A stretch of DNA of 64,000 bases. It comes from Capitulum mitella (Eukaryota > Arthropoda > Thecostraca > Pollicipedomorpha > Pollicipedidae). Below, piece by piece: positions 49,901 through 55,787 of this stretch (position 1 is the stretch's first letter; each line of letters starts with the position of its first letter). A program made the position numbers and the translations under genes. Below the pieces are notes generated by a model. That model did not search any database. It was not told the DNA's origin and saw only the letters and a list, made by a program, of their open reading frames with translations. The stretch lies in contig CP099839.1 of assembly GCA_030062745.1 (NCBI GenBank), positions 38,331,816 to 38,395,815 on the forward strand, read 5' to 3'.

Positions 49901-52900
49901 TGCTCTTTGGGGAGAGCGCGGAGAAGCTGGGGCGGGAGAGAATGCTAGTGGGAGGTGTGTGTGGCGCGGATATCACGTTCATGACACGATGCACGCTGCA
50001 AAATGTGCCTCTGAAACTCCGGCGGCGGACGAGGTTAGGCAGTGGTTAACAGCCCTGGTGACGCAACCGTTGGGGTTGCGGCACCAGGGCTGTTAATCTG
50101 CCGTCAGTTTAGCGACGGAGAATGTTGTCATCACAGCCAGATTCAGTGCTCAGACGGAGAGGCTGGGACGTCCGTCTTCTTTACGATGCACAGCTCGGTC
50201 CCGTGCGGCCGGCGGCGGCGGTGGCGGCGGCAGTAGTGGTAGCGGTGGCGGCGGCCGATCGCGGAGACAGGACCGGTGGGGAGACATCTACGCCAGCACG
50301 CCCGTTAGGAGGATGGTGGCGTTGTATGACTACGACCCGCAGGAGCTTTCTCCAAACGTCGACGCCGAGGTAAGCTTGCTGCCGAGACTGCCGGTCACTA
50401 AGCGAATAGAAATGGCTCGCAGGATGTGACCTGTTCAATGCGTCTAGAAGCATGTGTAGTCACTAGACGGACAGACATTGACGTAAAAATCCAGACAGGT
50501 ACACACACAGCGTTGATCTGGTTATTTTGACATGTGAACGCGATTGGTTGGGCGCGTTGGAAGTGGTCATGCAGTGCCATTTTTGCTGTCTGAAAGCAAA
50601 TTGTGAAAGACCAGACAGCCCAATTAAAATGATATATGTTTGGAATAGTTCATGTTTGTTCCTTATTGAAAACATGGAACAGGTTTATGATTTTATAAGT
50701 GGTAATCATAGTTCATTGTTCTTATTTTCGACTCATGGTAAGATGTCCTCTTTCCAGCAGGGAAATACGGACTACAGCCGTTATACTGCGGAAATGGCAT
50801 CGTGATATTTTCGCTTACAGTTGCCTGTATCTTCATTTATTCTGGAACAAAAGTCTTACAATTGCGGTCAGGTCGTTCCTGATGGAACGTGATCCATCCC
50901 ATTGGAATTATTCGAAACACTACTCAAAGTTGACATAGTTCTCATCTGATTGCTGTATGTTCTTGCCCCTGCGAAAACATTCGTCAGTGAGACGTCAAGT
51001 AGAAAATATTTGCAAGTACAACCGTGATTTTCTGGAGATCATCGTCCTGGCATCACGGCGTTTTCCCTCCCAGGTGGAGCTGTCTTTCAATACCGGTGAT
51101 ATTATCCACATATACGGCGATATGGACGACGACGGCTTCTACATAGGCGAGGTGAACGGCGTCAGGGGTCTGGTGCCCTCCAACTTCCTCACCGAGACTC
51201 CCCAGGTCAGTACCCTCGGGCGGCGCAGGCTGGTGGCCGGCAGAACGCGCTGCGTCTATCGCGCTGTCACTATCGGGAGGTCAACTTGTGTGCAGTAACG
51301 TGACGCCGGGCTTTAAATAGCTGTCACATTTGTAGCCGAGTCGTAAAACCACTCAAGGGGGAGCATGCAACACTCTGGCGCAGAATTCAAAATAACATGT
51401 GATTGCACCTTGGAGAAAGTGTGAATAATCGGGCACCACAGCATCGAGTCTTTGCGCTCTTTCTTTTGGACCTCCGATCTTGTTCGCCAGCGGGGCTGCG
51501 CGTCATATTTCTCGAGTGACTGCATTCGTCGCATAGGCGCATTCGGAGAGGGTCTCTCGGAGACCAGCACCCCTTACTCGGAGGAGCTTTACGTTTTTTT
51601 TTTTTTTTTGCTAAAGGAAAGACAACACTGTCCTTCCTTTTTGGACAAAGTGTTCCGAAGTTCTTCAGAGCACATTTGCCAAAACTGGGCCCGGGATCCC
51701 CTGACAGAGCCCTGTACGCGCCGCTGTTGTGGCGCCTGACAGCGAGTTGTCCTGCGTCGTGGTCTGACCTGCGGTGTGACCTGACCTGCTGCGTGCTCCG
51801 GCAGAACTACGAGCGGCGCCGGGGTCCGGAGCCGGCCGCAGAGCGGCGCGGACCGCCCGGACCGGGTGTCCACGGCCCGCCGCTGCCTCCGCGCGACAAG
51901 GGCGACTCCAGGGACCGCCGGAAAGGTGCGTGCCCCCGCCCGCCCCGATCCCCTGCTCCCCAGCCGTGCTCCGTGTGGCCTGCTGCGTGTCCTGTAGCTG
52001 CGGTAGGCCCGTGTGACTGAGTGTGGTGCCGCTGCGGGGCTTGCGCCACTGTTCGCCGCGGTGCGTCAGGCTCGCTCCGATGCGAGCCCTGCGCCTGCCT
52101 CTGGCCGGAAGGGCTCGGCCCCGGCCGGCCCTTCGCCAGCCGCGTGGCCAGCCACCTCTGTGCCCATGGCATGGCCTGTTTGGCAGTGTCGGCCACTCTC
52201 ACGCCGGACTGGCAGCTCGCGCACGTGGGCGCGGGCGGCGTCAGGACCGCTTACAGGCGAACCACCGACCGGCCCTCTGCCGAGCCAGCCGCCGTAAGGT
52301 CGACCCGACCCGGCGCGGTGACAGGACTAGTGGCCGAACCCCTCCCAGCGGCGGATGGTCGATCCCCCGGCCGCCTGTGTTTCCTGCCTGTCGTCGTATT
52401 CTCGTCTCTTGGCGGTCCCTCGCCGTACTCTGTTTGTTCCCCGTCATTATTGCCTTGCTTGTAACCGACTTCCAATAACGTCGCGACCCTTTTCCTATCT
52501 CCGTCTTCATTTGTACGCTCGATGCTGTGTTTATCGTACTCTACGTCGTTCCTCGTCTGCCTCTGTTAATCAATCGGACTGTCCTCTCGTCTTCTGTTTC
52601 TCCACTAACTCCGCCCTCGGAGCTGGCTGGGCTGTAGAGTTCCACCGCCCCGGGCTTCGATCCCTCTCCCACCCTCTGTCGCCGTCTCTCTGACTCTGTC
52701 GTCTGTCTGTCCGCTCCCACTAATGGTGCGCTTTGGCTTTGTCTCTCCCCCTAGATCCCCCCATCTCTCACGTAGACGTAAAGCCCGAGCCTGCCGACGG
52801 GCCGCCGGTGAGTAGTGTCGGTGCCGTCGGCTGAGCACGCCGGGCTCCGGCTCCCGCCCGTCCGACGTCTGTCTGCCTGCATGCCCGTCCGTACCCCGTG

Positions 52901-55787
52901 TCGCCATGCACGGCACGCCGCCTCCACGCCTGCTGTTCGTAGTCGCGTCCGGTTGCGCTCCGATGGTTTGTCTGCTGGCTGCCTGAGGACGTTTAAACTG
53001 ACCAGCTTGGAGCGTCGCAGGAGCTAACTCGCCGATTTCGCCGTGTTGAAGCTTTGGCACCGACGGATGTCGGCAGATGAGGGTCAGCCGGCACCCTGTA
53101 GTCGTTCGACGATCAAATGGAGAATCGTTATGCTCTGCATAGATCCTGACCGCGAGTCGCGTCCTAACCCGGGTGCTTAATCAACCGTTTAAATGTGAAC
53201 ATATAATGCGTAGACAATACTGCTTCGTACTCGACCCATTACGCGTCAGTATAACACATGTAGGCAATTTCAAACGGAAAAAGCACCCAGCGAATAAAGT
53301 CGATCCCCGTTGAGCTATTAACTGCTGGCGTCCCGCCTGCGTTTGTCCGAGTGATGCCCCAATTGCTCCCGACCTGTTTTCTCTCTCGTCACCCCCGGGG
53401 TCAGCCCTGGAGCCCCGGTCGCCCGGCCTCCCGCGCGACGGCCGGTCGAGTCAGCACAGTCGACAGTGCAGCTCACAGTAGCCTCGAACGCCTCGAACCA
53501 GCGACGTCAAACGTCGCTAGAGACGTCGCGCGCCGCCCGCCGACAGTCCCGACCCCAGGGTCTCCGACCTCAATCACACGCCTCTCTCTCTGTCTCTCCT
53601 GTCTGCCTAGGCTTAGGTGGCCTGTTGGGCTTCATGGTAAGTGAGGACGGCCGGCTGGGCGGCTGGACGGCCGAGCTGTGGGAGCCGCGGCCGCCGGACC
53701 ACCGGCGGTGGCGGCCCGGACAGCGGCGCCGACCACCCCGACCGGCCGTCGGCGGCTGCCAGACCCGGGCAGACAGCGACTGCACGAAACTGCGGCTCAG
53801 AGAGCGTCCAAACTGGCGCCGGTGTCGAGCGTGACTCGCCGCCGGCGGCGAGTTTGAGGACGCAGTGAGCGGTTCAGCGTGGACTGAGAGCAATCGCTGT
53901 TGCCTGGGACTGGCAGTCGCGGATGGAAGTGAATGCTGACTGCTGGGGCTAGTTGGCGTTATCGCCGGGATAGAGCCGAGTGACTGTAAAGATAGTGATT
54001 AGTAACCAACCGGCAGATGAGCTTCTGCTGGTGCTGAAAATAGCGAGTAGACAAGGGGAAATAGCTCATGAATGGAACAGACTACCACTCTGTATTTCTT
54101 GTTCCTGCTTGCCATTTTTGGGCCTATGCAATGCAAAATCATTGGTTACTCCCTGTTAATAAGATTTCCGATCTTACACAAGTATTTTTCACGTAAACAG
54201 GCTATTAGATTCTTCATGGCACGCTGTTTTGGCAACCAAATTAAATATACCGATTGGTTTAACTAATATAATTGTAAACGGCTGCTGCTCCCTAAAGAAT
54301 CAGCTGCTTCGCAGAAGAGGTTTTGTCGTCAGTTGTCCACTCAGTGCACTAATATTTCGCGTCAAATCCCCCTCATGCAAGGTAATGTTTGGAAGATGTT
54401 GGCAAGCATTGCAATACAGCGTGGTGGTACTAGTGAAGGAACTAGTGACTGCCGAGACTAGAGAGTAGTGATAGCGGGGACGTCGAAGATCGTCGCACCC
54501 TGTGACGGTTGTCGCACACCGGCCTAGTGACTAGCCCAAACCTCCCTTAGTGACTGCTAACACTATCCGAGACTGTCGCGAGCAGAGACCCCGCAGACCC
54601 ACTTACAGCTGTACATTCCGGGCTGTGGGTCTGCGTTTGTTTATGCCGACCTGATTTATCGTGGTTCGATTCCGCAGCGTGAGCCAACCGGCATGGACTT
54701 TTGCCACCTCTACGCCCGCGTTTTTCTTAATGCTTTAACAACGGTCGGTGTCCCGTGTCCTGGTGACCGTTAAATGCAAGGCATGGACCTCGGCCGTTCC
54801 GTAGATCAGAGGCTTTTGCGATGCTGAGCACGATCGTTGTTCTGTGTGCTAGTGTATGTGTGCGCGAGTGAAACGCATGGCCTGAACGACCGGCGAGAAT
54901 AGCGAACGTTTACTCGCCTTGCGAATATGGGGGAAACGAAAACAGATCCTGAAACAAGGAGCAAATGAGTTACCGGAGCAAGGATCGAGACGCACCAAGG
55001 ACTTTACATGGGTTCTGTTTTTCTGTTTTATGCAGTACCTATATACCAGCCTGTTTTTTTTCTTGTTTTTTTGAAAACCAATTTTGAGACTCATCAGCTG
55101 CCGAACCCATCATTGACGAGCAAAGCTCCTGTGGAAACAGCACTGTATCCCGCGGACAACAATGGGTTTTGATCGGTGGCACTTTCCAGCGATTGTACAG
55201 CTATTGTACTACAGGACATCGTCCTCTCACGCACTCGATCTTGACCCTGCTTTACCATGCCGTGCCGCCCTAGCGGCGCTGGCAGCTGGGCACGACTCAG
55301 TGCCTCCCCCCGCCGTCTGGCGTCTGACGCCGCGCCCGCTCCGCAGACGGCAGGTCCGAGGAGCGAGACCGACCCGACGAGCGGGAGCACGCCGGGCGAC
55401 GCCGCCAGCGCTGGTAGGCAGCTGCCGAACGGCGCGCCGCCGCCGCTGGCCCCGGCGGCCGCCGCCGCGTCGGCCGCCGCCGCCCCGCCGCCCGCCGACG
55501 CCAAGCCGTCGCTGTTGGGCGGGCTTGGCAACCCGGGCGGCTTCATCAAAGGGCTGGGCGGCGGCCTGACGGCCGGCAAGGTGCCCAACTTCATCATCCC
55601 TAGCGGAGCCGGCGCCTCGGCCGGCGGCGAGCAGGCGGCACAGCCAGGCGAGCAGGGTGCCGCGCCGGCCGCCGCCCCCGCCAACCTGATGCAGAAGCTC
55701 GGCGGCATGACGGGCGAGGCCGGCGGCGCCGTCGAGGGAATCATGTCCAAGGGCAAGGAGCTCATCTTCAAGCGGTTCGGCTTGTGA
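9201..55787 (+). CDS. Rbp: RIM-binding protein (RIM-BP), multi-exon gene, 5' end open
   Basis: Active-zone scaffold that in the known family links RIM and voltage-gated calcium channels through SH3 domains binding PxxP ligands. The joined exons read in phase throughout. With one alternative exon from each pair they give about 1699-1708 residues. Approximate layout: coiled coil 1-490, Pro/Ala linker 490-640, SH3-I 640-705, three FN3 domains 797-1089, acidic and basic linkers 1090-1300, SH3-II 1310-1390, SH3-III 1415-1500, low-complexity tail to the stop. Diagnostic motifs are [51 protein letters not shown] and GLVPSNF, all typical of RIM-BP SH3 domains. The central SH3, three FN3, two C-terminal SH3 order is specific to this family. 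Exon limits are inferred by eye from GT-AG sites, phase and family similarity; no transcript was available. The initiator exon is not certain. ATG 9168 lies in frame just upstream of the first exon found. Confidence 0.93.
11175..12403. mobile_element. piggyBac-like non-autonomous transposon, copy 1
   Basis: Bounded by TTAA on both sides (11175-11178 and 12400-12403), with ends starting CCCG and sub-terminal palindromic G/C tracts (ggcagttgactgcc). TTAA target duplication and CCC-type ends are hallmarks of the piggyBac superfamily. No transposase frame, so non-autonomous. Near-identical to the reverse complement of the copy at 29.3-30.5 kb. Confidence 0.75.
12440..12720. repeat. Diverged tandem repeat, about 55-60-bp unit
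   Basis: Units contain ccctgtctgtggtgatgttg, a gtgttgcggctgtttcag segment and a gggg run. The last unit abuts exon 2. Confidence 0.65.
12765..12866 (+). CDS. Rbp: RIM-BP coiled-coil exon 2
   Basis: Phase 0 to 0, 34 residues rich in Lys, Glu and Leu ([29 protein letters not shown]). Donor is gtgagg. Acceptor choice is uncertain: acgcag before 12765 gives a clean phase-0 join, while another AG lies at 12756-12757. The frame stays open upstream to ATG 12723. Confidence 0.65.
13123..13560 (+). CDS. Rbp: RIM-BP exon 3: TVSA-repeat segment and coiled coil
   Basis: Phase 0 to 0, 146 residues, with strong sites (tgtctcctcag and gtgagt). A basic start is followed by about six imperfect copies of a [KR]TVSA[PG] motif (residues about 50-90 of the exon). 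A highly charged helix follows ([33 protein letters not shown]). The helical half fits the N-terminal coiled coil. The repeat half is not something I recognise from other RIM-BPs. Confidence 0.75.
13743..13841 (+). CDS. Rbp: RIM-BP coiled-coil exon 4
   Basis: Phase 0 to 0, 33 residues ([20 protein letters not shown]). Sites are tttgttttacag and gtaagt. Clear heptad pattern. The next exon I can support is 10.6 kb downstream. Confidence 0.8.
20590..20870. repeat. Degenerate minisatellite, about 17-18-bp unit
   Basis: Repeats of gacacagcggctggacgga-type sequence on a GC-rich island. Copies are diverged and the phase slips. Confidence 0.55.
22888..23100. repeat. Minisatellite, about 36-bp unit
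   Basis: Five to six copies containing gtgtcagcggcggcctgacc and aggacaggtc. Two central copies are almost identical. Confidence 0.75.
23942..24409 (+). repeat. Minisatellite, 20-bp unit with 60-bp higher-order repeat, made of YTCAG acceptor-like motifs
   Basis: Units like ggcgccgtttcagtcggcct. Three variant units form a 60-bp repeat seen exactly in 24001-24180. About 22 YTCAG motifs precede the acceptor used by exon 5, and the frame is open through the array into the exon. Confidence 0.85.
24410..24514 (+). CDS. Rbp: RIM-BP coiled-coil exon 5
   Basis: Phase 0 to 0, 35 residues ([20 protein letters not shown]). The acceptor is the last of about 23 YTCAG motifs supplied by a minisatellite just upstream. 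The reading frame stays open far into that repeat, so longer exon forms using earlier AGs are possible. Donor is gtcagg. Confidence 0.78.
25076..25174 (+). CDS. Rbp: RIM-BP coiled-coil exon 6
   Basis: Phase 0 to 0, 33 residues ([20 protein letters not shown]). Acceptor gccttgtag, donor gtaagt. Strong coiled-coil composition. Confidence 0.82.
26352..26441 (+). CDS. Rbp: RIM-BP coiled-coil exon 7
   Basis: Phase 0 to 0, 30 residues ([20 protein letters not shown]). Acceptor ttctttccag, donor gtaagt. Confidence 0.82.
26710..26832 (+). CDS. Rbp: RIM-BP coiled-coil exon 8
   Basis: Phase 0 to 0, 41 residues ([20 protein letters not shown]). Two in-frame acceptors exist, before 26710 (gttgcag) and before 26722 (tcccag); they differ by four residues. 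Donor gtaaga. Confidence 0.8.
27095..27256 (+). CDS. Rbp: RIM-BP coiled-coil exon 9, conserved RDAAER segment
   Basis: Phase 0 to 0, 54 residues. The start [20 protein letters not shown] corresponds to the EMREAAER segment of vertebrate RIM-BPs, which anchors the N-terminal half to this family. Acceptor tttgcacag, donor gtaagc. Confidence 0.88.
28777..28912 (+). CDS. Rbp: RIM-BP coiled-coil exon 10, end of coiled coil
   Basis: Phase 0 to 1, about 45 residues. [20 protein letters not shown] continues the coiled coil and matches the vertebrate VRELEEK stretch. The exon then turns polar ([12 protein letters not shown]). The donor gttgga is weak at +3, which fits the alternative splicing choices just downstream. 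Acceptor ttccggcag. Confidence 0.78.
29234..29290. repeat. (TA)n microsatellite
   Basis: Pure TA dinucleotides next to transposon copy 2. Confidence 0.95.
29317..30541. mobile_element. piggyBac-like non-autonomous transposon, copy 2 (inverted)
   Basis: TTAA at 29317-29320 and 30538-30541. Opposite orientation to copy 1 and very similar over its full length, suggesting recent activity. Inserted next to a (TA)n tract in the intron before exon 11a. Confidence 0.75.
30867..30971 (+). CDS. Rbp: RIM-BP alternative exon 11a (Ser/Thr-rich)
   Basis: 105 nt, phase 1 to 1. The split codon from exon 10 reads GAC. Product is Ser/Thr-rich and disordered ([20 protein letters not shown]). Donor gtaagc is strong; acceptor gttgccag is moderate. 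It can join directly to exon 12. Joining it to exon 11b makes TAG at the junction. Confidence 0.55.
31336..31413 (+). CDS. Rbp: RIM-BP alternative exon 11b (coiled-coil type)
   Basis: 78 nt, phase 1 to 1. From exon 10 the split codon reads GAG, followed by [20 protein letters not shown] and more helical residues. Acceptor cttccaccttag, donor gtaaga. It joins in frame to exon 12. It would extend the coiled coil where exon 11a gives a disordered stretch. Confidence 0.6.
31969..32199 (+). other. Candidate cassette exon, Pro/Arg/Ala-rich
   Basis: A 231-nt segment flanked by a very good acceptor (long pyrimidine tract ending cctcctcag) and a good donor (cag then gtgggc). All three frames are open across it. 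The length is a multiple of three, so it could be included in phase 1 between exon 11 and exon 12. The translations are GC-driven Pro/Ala/Arg-rich peptides without a domain. It may be an alternative exon or simply a CpG island. Confidence 0.3.
32748..33558. mobile_element. Diverged, internally deleted relative of the same transposon
   Basis: Shares the sub-terminal motifs (gggggacagttgaccgcccc; cgtgcgaccaaccgttcgtg) and parts of the interior with copies 1 and 2. It is about 0.8 kb and has lost clear ends; only a right TTAA-like site is visible near 33555. Confidence 0.6.
33812..34063 (+). CDS. Rbp: RIM-BP exon 12, Pro/Ala-rich linker
   Basis: 252 nt, phase 1 to 1. Linker rich in Pro, Ala and Gly ([20 protein letters not shown]), with no domain. 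Acceptor ctgtgccgcag, donor gtacgg. Start and end phases match exons 11 and 13. Confidence 0.72.
34537..34678 (+). CDS. Rbp: RIM-BP exon 13, linker and start of SH3-I
   Basis: 142 nt, phase 1 to 2. Ends with [11 protein letters not shown], the first strand of the central SH3 domain. The Arg codon is split with exon 14. Acceptor gacgtttcag, donor gtggga. Confidence 0.88.
35209..35519 (+). CDS. Rbp: RIM-BP exon 14, SH3-I core
   Basis: 311 nt, phase 2 to 1. Carries the SH3 signature [20 protein letters not shown], then [12 protein letters not shown] and GLVPSNFV. The aromatic ALYDY-type residues, the acidic RT loop and the Pro/Tyr end of the PxxP-binding face are present. A linker follows ([15 protein letters not shown]). 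Acceptor gtcggcag, donor gtgagc. Confidence 0.95.
37380..37511 (+). CDS. Rbp: RIM-BP exon 15, Tyr-rich acidic linker
   Basis: 132 nt, phase 1 to 1, so it could be skipped without frame change. [20 protein letters not shown] is followed by an acidic stretch ([13 protein letters not shown]). Acceptor ccgcccgcag, donor gtgggt. Confidence 0.72.
37920..37978. repeat. (TA)n microsatellite
   Basis: About 29 TA units in the intron between exons 15 and 16. Confidence 0.95.
38402..38589 (+). CDS. Rbp: RIM-BP exon 16, first FN3 domain
   Basis: 188 nt, phase 1 to 0. [20 protein letters not shown] contains the FN3 Trp; [20 protein letters not shown] and ALIEGVD follow. This closely tracks the first FN3 of vertebrate RIM-BP2 (KQLAKSVIVGW). 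Acceptor ctcggtgctag, donor gtgagc. Confidence 0.93.
39099..39342 (+). CDS. Rbp: RIM-BP exon 17, end of FN3-1 and start of FN3-2
   Basis: 244 nt, phase 0 to 1. HRISVRSVT ends FN3-1 and [11 protein letters not shown] is the conserved connector. [20 protein letters not shown] holds the FN3-2 Trp. Acceptor gcccggcag, donor gtcagt. Confidence 0.93.
39803..39934 (+). CDS. Rbp: RIM-BP exon 18, end of FN3-2
   Basis: 132 nt, phase 1 to 1. [15 protein letters not shown] is the conserved FN3 F-strand, corresponding to the vertebrate PNMAYKVKVLAK. It ends MEFRTLPK. Acceptor cggcttgcag, donor gtcagc. Confidence 0.92.
41804..41983 (+). CDS. Rbp: RIM-BP exon 19, first half of FN3-3
   Basis: 180 nt, phase 1 to 1. 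[10 protein letters not shown] starts the domain, [10 protein letters not shown] holds the Trp, and [20 protein letters not shown] is the conserved FN3-3 core. Acceptor gtgacctcag follows a run of TGACCT units. Donor gtgagt. Confidence 0.94.
44060..44315. repeat. Minisatellite, 19-bp unit
   Basis: About 13 copies of a unit like gtccgccgcagacctgaga. The clearest spacing is 19 bp near 44230-44290. Ends about 200 bp before exon 20. Confidence 0.75.
44517..44650 (+). CDS. Rbp: RIM-BP exon 20, second half of FN3-3
   Basis: 134 nt, phase 1 to 0. [20 protein letters not shown] matches the VTVRTLSAQGESVDS end of the third FN3 domain. Acceptor gtctctcgcag, donor gtgagc. Confidence 0.92.
45238..45366 (+). 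CDS. Rbp: RIM-BP exon 21, linker
   Basis: 129 nt, phase 0 to 0. Disordered Pro-rich linker ([30 protein letters not shown]). Acceptor cctgtctgcag, donor gtgcgt. Confidence 0.8.
45916..45984 (+). CDS. Rbp: RIM-BP exon 22, acidic DELSDI motif
   Basis: A 69-nt exon, phase 0 to 0: [20 protein letters not shown]. It resembles the conserved acidic GSDLSDIMEEDEEE stretch between the FN3 domains and SH3-II in vertebrate RIM-BPs. Acceptor cgcaccgcag, donor gtaagg. Confidence 0.88.
45985..47184. other. Intron between RIM-BP exons 22 and 23
   Basis: 1.2 kb. Contains one member of the unrecognised inverted repeat family at 46440-46590. No exon seen. Confidence 0.5.
46440..46590 (-). repeat. Member of an unrecognised dispersed repeat
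   Basis: Its reverse complement resembles 48420-48560. Shared blocks include ggctggcga, a gggg-rich stretch, atattcggagattctgacat and aagaagcggtct. Confidence 0.6.
47185..47392 (+). CDS. Rbp: RIM-BP exon 23, linker
   Basis: 208 nt, phase 0 to 1. Basic/polar linker with an acidic tract ([20 protein letters not shown]). Acceptor cgtccgcag, donor gtatga. Confidence 0.82.
47750..47947 (+). CDS. Rbp: RIM-BP exon 24, Arg/Pro-rich linker
   Basis: 198 nt, phase 1 to 1. [20 protein letters not shown] is followed by an Arg/Pro-rich region and [10 protein letters not shown]. Donor tactcag then gtcagc. This exon end and its donor are recopied in the 86-bp tandem repeat just downstream. Confidence 0.8.
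47938..48180 (+). repeat. 86-bp tandem repeat derived from the end of RIM-BP exon 24
   Basis: Units start at 47938, 48024 and 48110 (third partial). Each begins with actactcag plus gtcagc or gtgagc, so the exon 24 donor is recopied at 48034 and 48120. Confidence 0.85.
48181..49110. other. Intron between RIM-BP exons 24 and 25, downstream part
   Basis: Contains the dispersed repeat at 48420-48560 and a 12-bp perfect inverted repeat at 48912-48944. No exon seen. Confidence 0.45.
48420..48560 (+). repeat. Second member of the same repeat, opposite orientation
   Basis: Similar to the reverse complement of 46440-46590, with agtattcagggattttaaca and aagaaacggtct blocks. A translation of both retains similar residues. 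Confidence 0.6.
49111..49295 (+). CDS. Rbp: RIM-BP exon 25, start of SH3-II
   Basis: 185 nt, phase 1 to 0. After a Gly/Ala/Arg stretch it reads [20 protein letters not shown] and [13 protein letters not shown]. This is nearly the vertebrate RIM-BP2 SH3-II sequence, including the ALFDYDP signature. Acceptor gtgtcgccag, donor gtgagc. Confidence 0.97.
49696..49843 (+). CDS. Rbp: RIM-BP exon 26, end of SH3-II
   Basis: 148 nt, phase 0 to 1. [20 protein letters not shown] and [15 protein letters not shown] finish SH3-II. Acceptor atctcgccag, donor gtgagc. Confidence 0.97.
50046..50096. repeat. 51-bp hairpin with TTAA ends in RIM-BP intron 26
   Basis: Two 23-nt arms (50046-50068 and 50074-50096) pair except for a 2 by 2 internal mismatch, around a 5-nt loop. 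Outer stem ttaacagccctggtg, inner stem gcaacc. Could be a tiny palindromic mobile element or a structured RNA. Confidence 0.7.
50194..50369 (+). CDS. Rbp: RIM-BP exon 27, poly-Gly linker and start of SH3-III
   Basis: 176 nt, phase 1 to 0. A Gly/Ser run joins a basic segment ([19 protein letters not shown]) to [19 protein letters not shown], the start of SH3-III. Acceptor acgatgcacag was chosen because only it gives phase 1. Donor gtaagc. Confidence 0.93.
50370..51073. other. Intron between RIM-BP exons 27 and 28
   Basis: 0.7 kb, AT-rich, splits SH3-III. Nothing else seen. Confidence 0.5.
51074..51205 (+). CDS. Rbp: RIM-BP exon 28, end of SH3-III
   Basis: 132 nt, phase 0 to 0. [39 protein letters not shown] and TETPQ complete SH3-III. 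Acceptor ttttccctcccag, donor gtcagt. Confidence 0.97.
51805..51925 (+). CDS. Rbp: RIM-BP exon 29, basic/Pro-rich tail
   Basis: 121 nt, phase 0 to 1. Arg/Pro/Gly-rich tail ([20 protein letters not shown]). Acceptor gctccggcag, donor gtgcgt. Leaves phase 1, which exons 30a and 30b both convert to phase 0. Confidence 0.75.
52755..52807 (+). CDS. Rbp: RIM-BP alternative exon 30a
   Basis: 53 nt, phase 1 to 0. Encodes [18 protein letters not shown] including the split Asp codon. Acceptor tctccccctag, donor gtgagt. Connects exon 29 to the terminal exon in frame. Exon 30b cannot follow it. Confidence 0.6.
53611..53636 (+). CDS. Rbp: RIM-BP alternative microexon 30b
   Basis: A 26-nt microexon, phase 1 to 0, encoding GLGGLLGFM with the split Gly codon. 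It has a very strong pyrimidine tract ending ctgcctag and a consensus donor gtaagt. A second AG 6 nt inside would shorten it by two residues. The Gly/Leu/Phe peptide resembles the GGLGNPGGF part of the terminal exon. In phase 0, after exon 30a, it would read GCT TAG. Confidence 0.6.
55347..55787 (+). CDS. Rbp: RIM-BP terminal coding exon, stop TGA 55785
   Basis: 146 residues and a stop, phase 0 in. An Ala/Pro/Gly low-complexity region contains [20 protein letters not shown] and ends with a conserved-looking basic amphipathic tail ([15 protein letters not shown]). Acceptor cgcccgctccgcag. The frame is open upstream to 55257, so an earlier start cannot be excluded. Confidence 0.82.
   Translation, partial: TAGPRSETDPTSGSTPGDAASAGRQLPNGAPPPLAPAAAAASAAAAPPPADAKPSLLGGLGNPGGFIKGLGGGLTAGKVPNFIIPSGAGASAGGEQAAQPGEQGAAPAAAPANLMQKLGGMTGEAGGAVEGIMSKGKELIFKRFGL

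Larger units (their letters stand above)
51926..55346. other. Introns around the RIM-BP alternative C-terminal exons
   Basis: Holds exons 30a and 30b. The rest is pyrimidine-rich (52400-52750) or AT-rich (54000-55100) with no further exon supported. Confidence 0.45.

Noticed and set aside
52013-52478. Three overlapping + strand frames after exon 29
   Set aside because: Read-through of the intron from a GC-rich exon end; the donor at 51926 and exon 30a are better supported.
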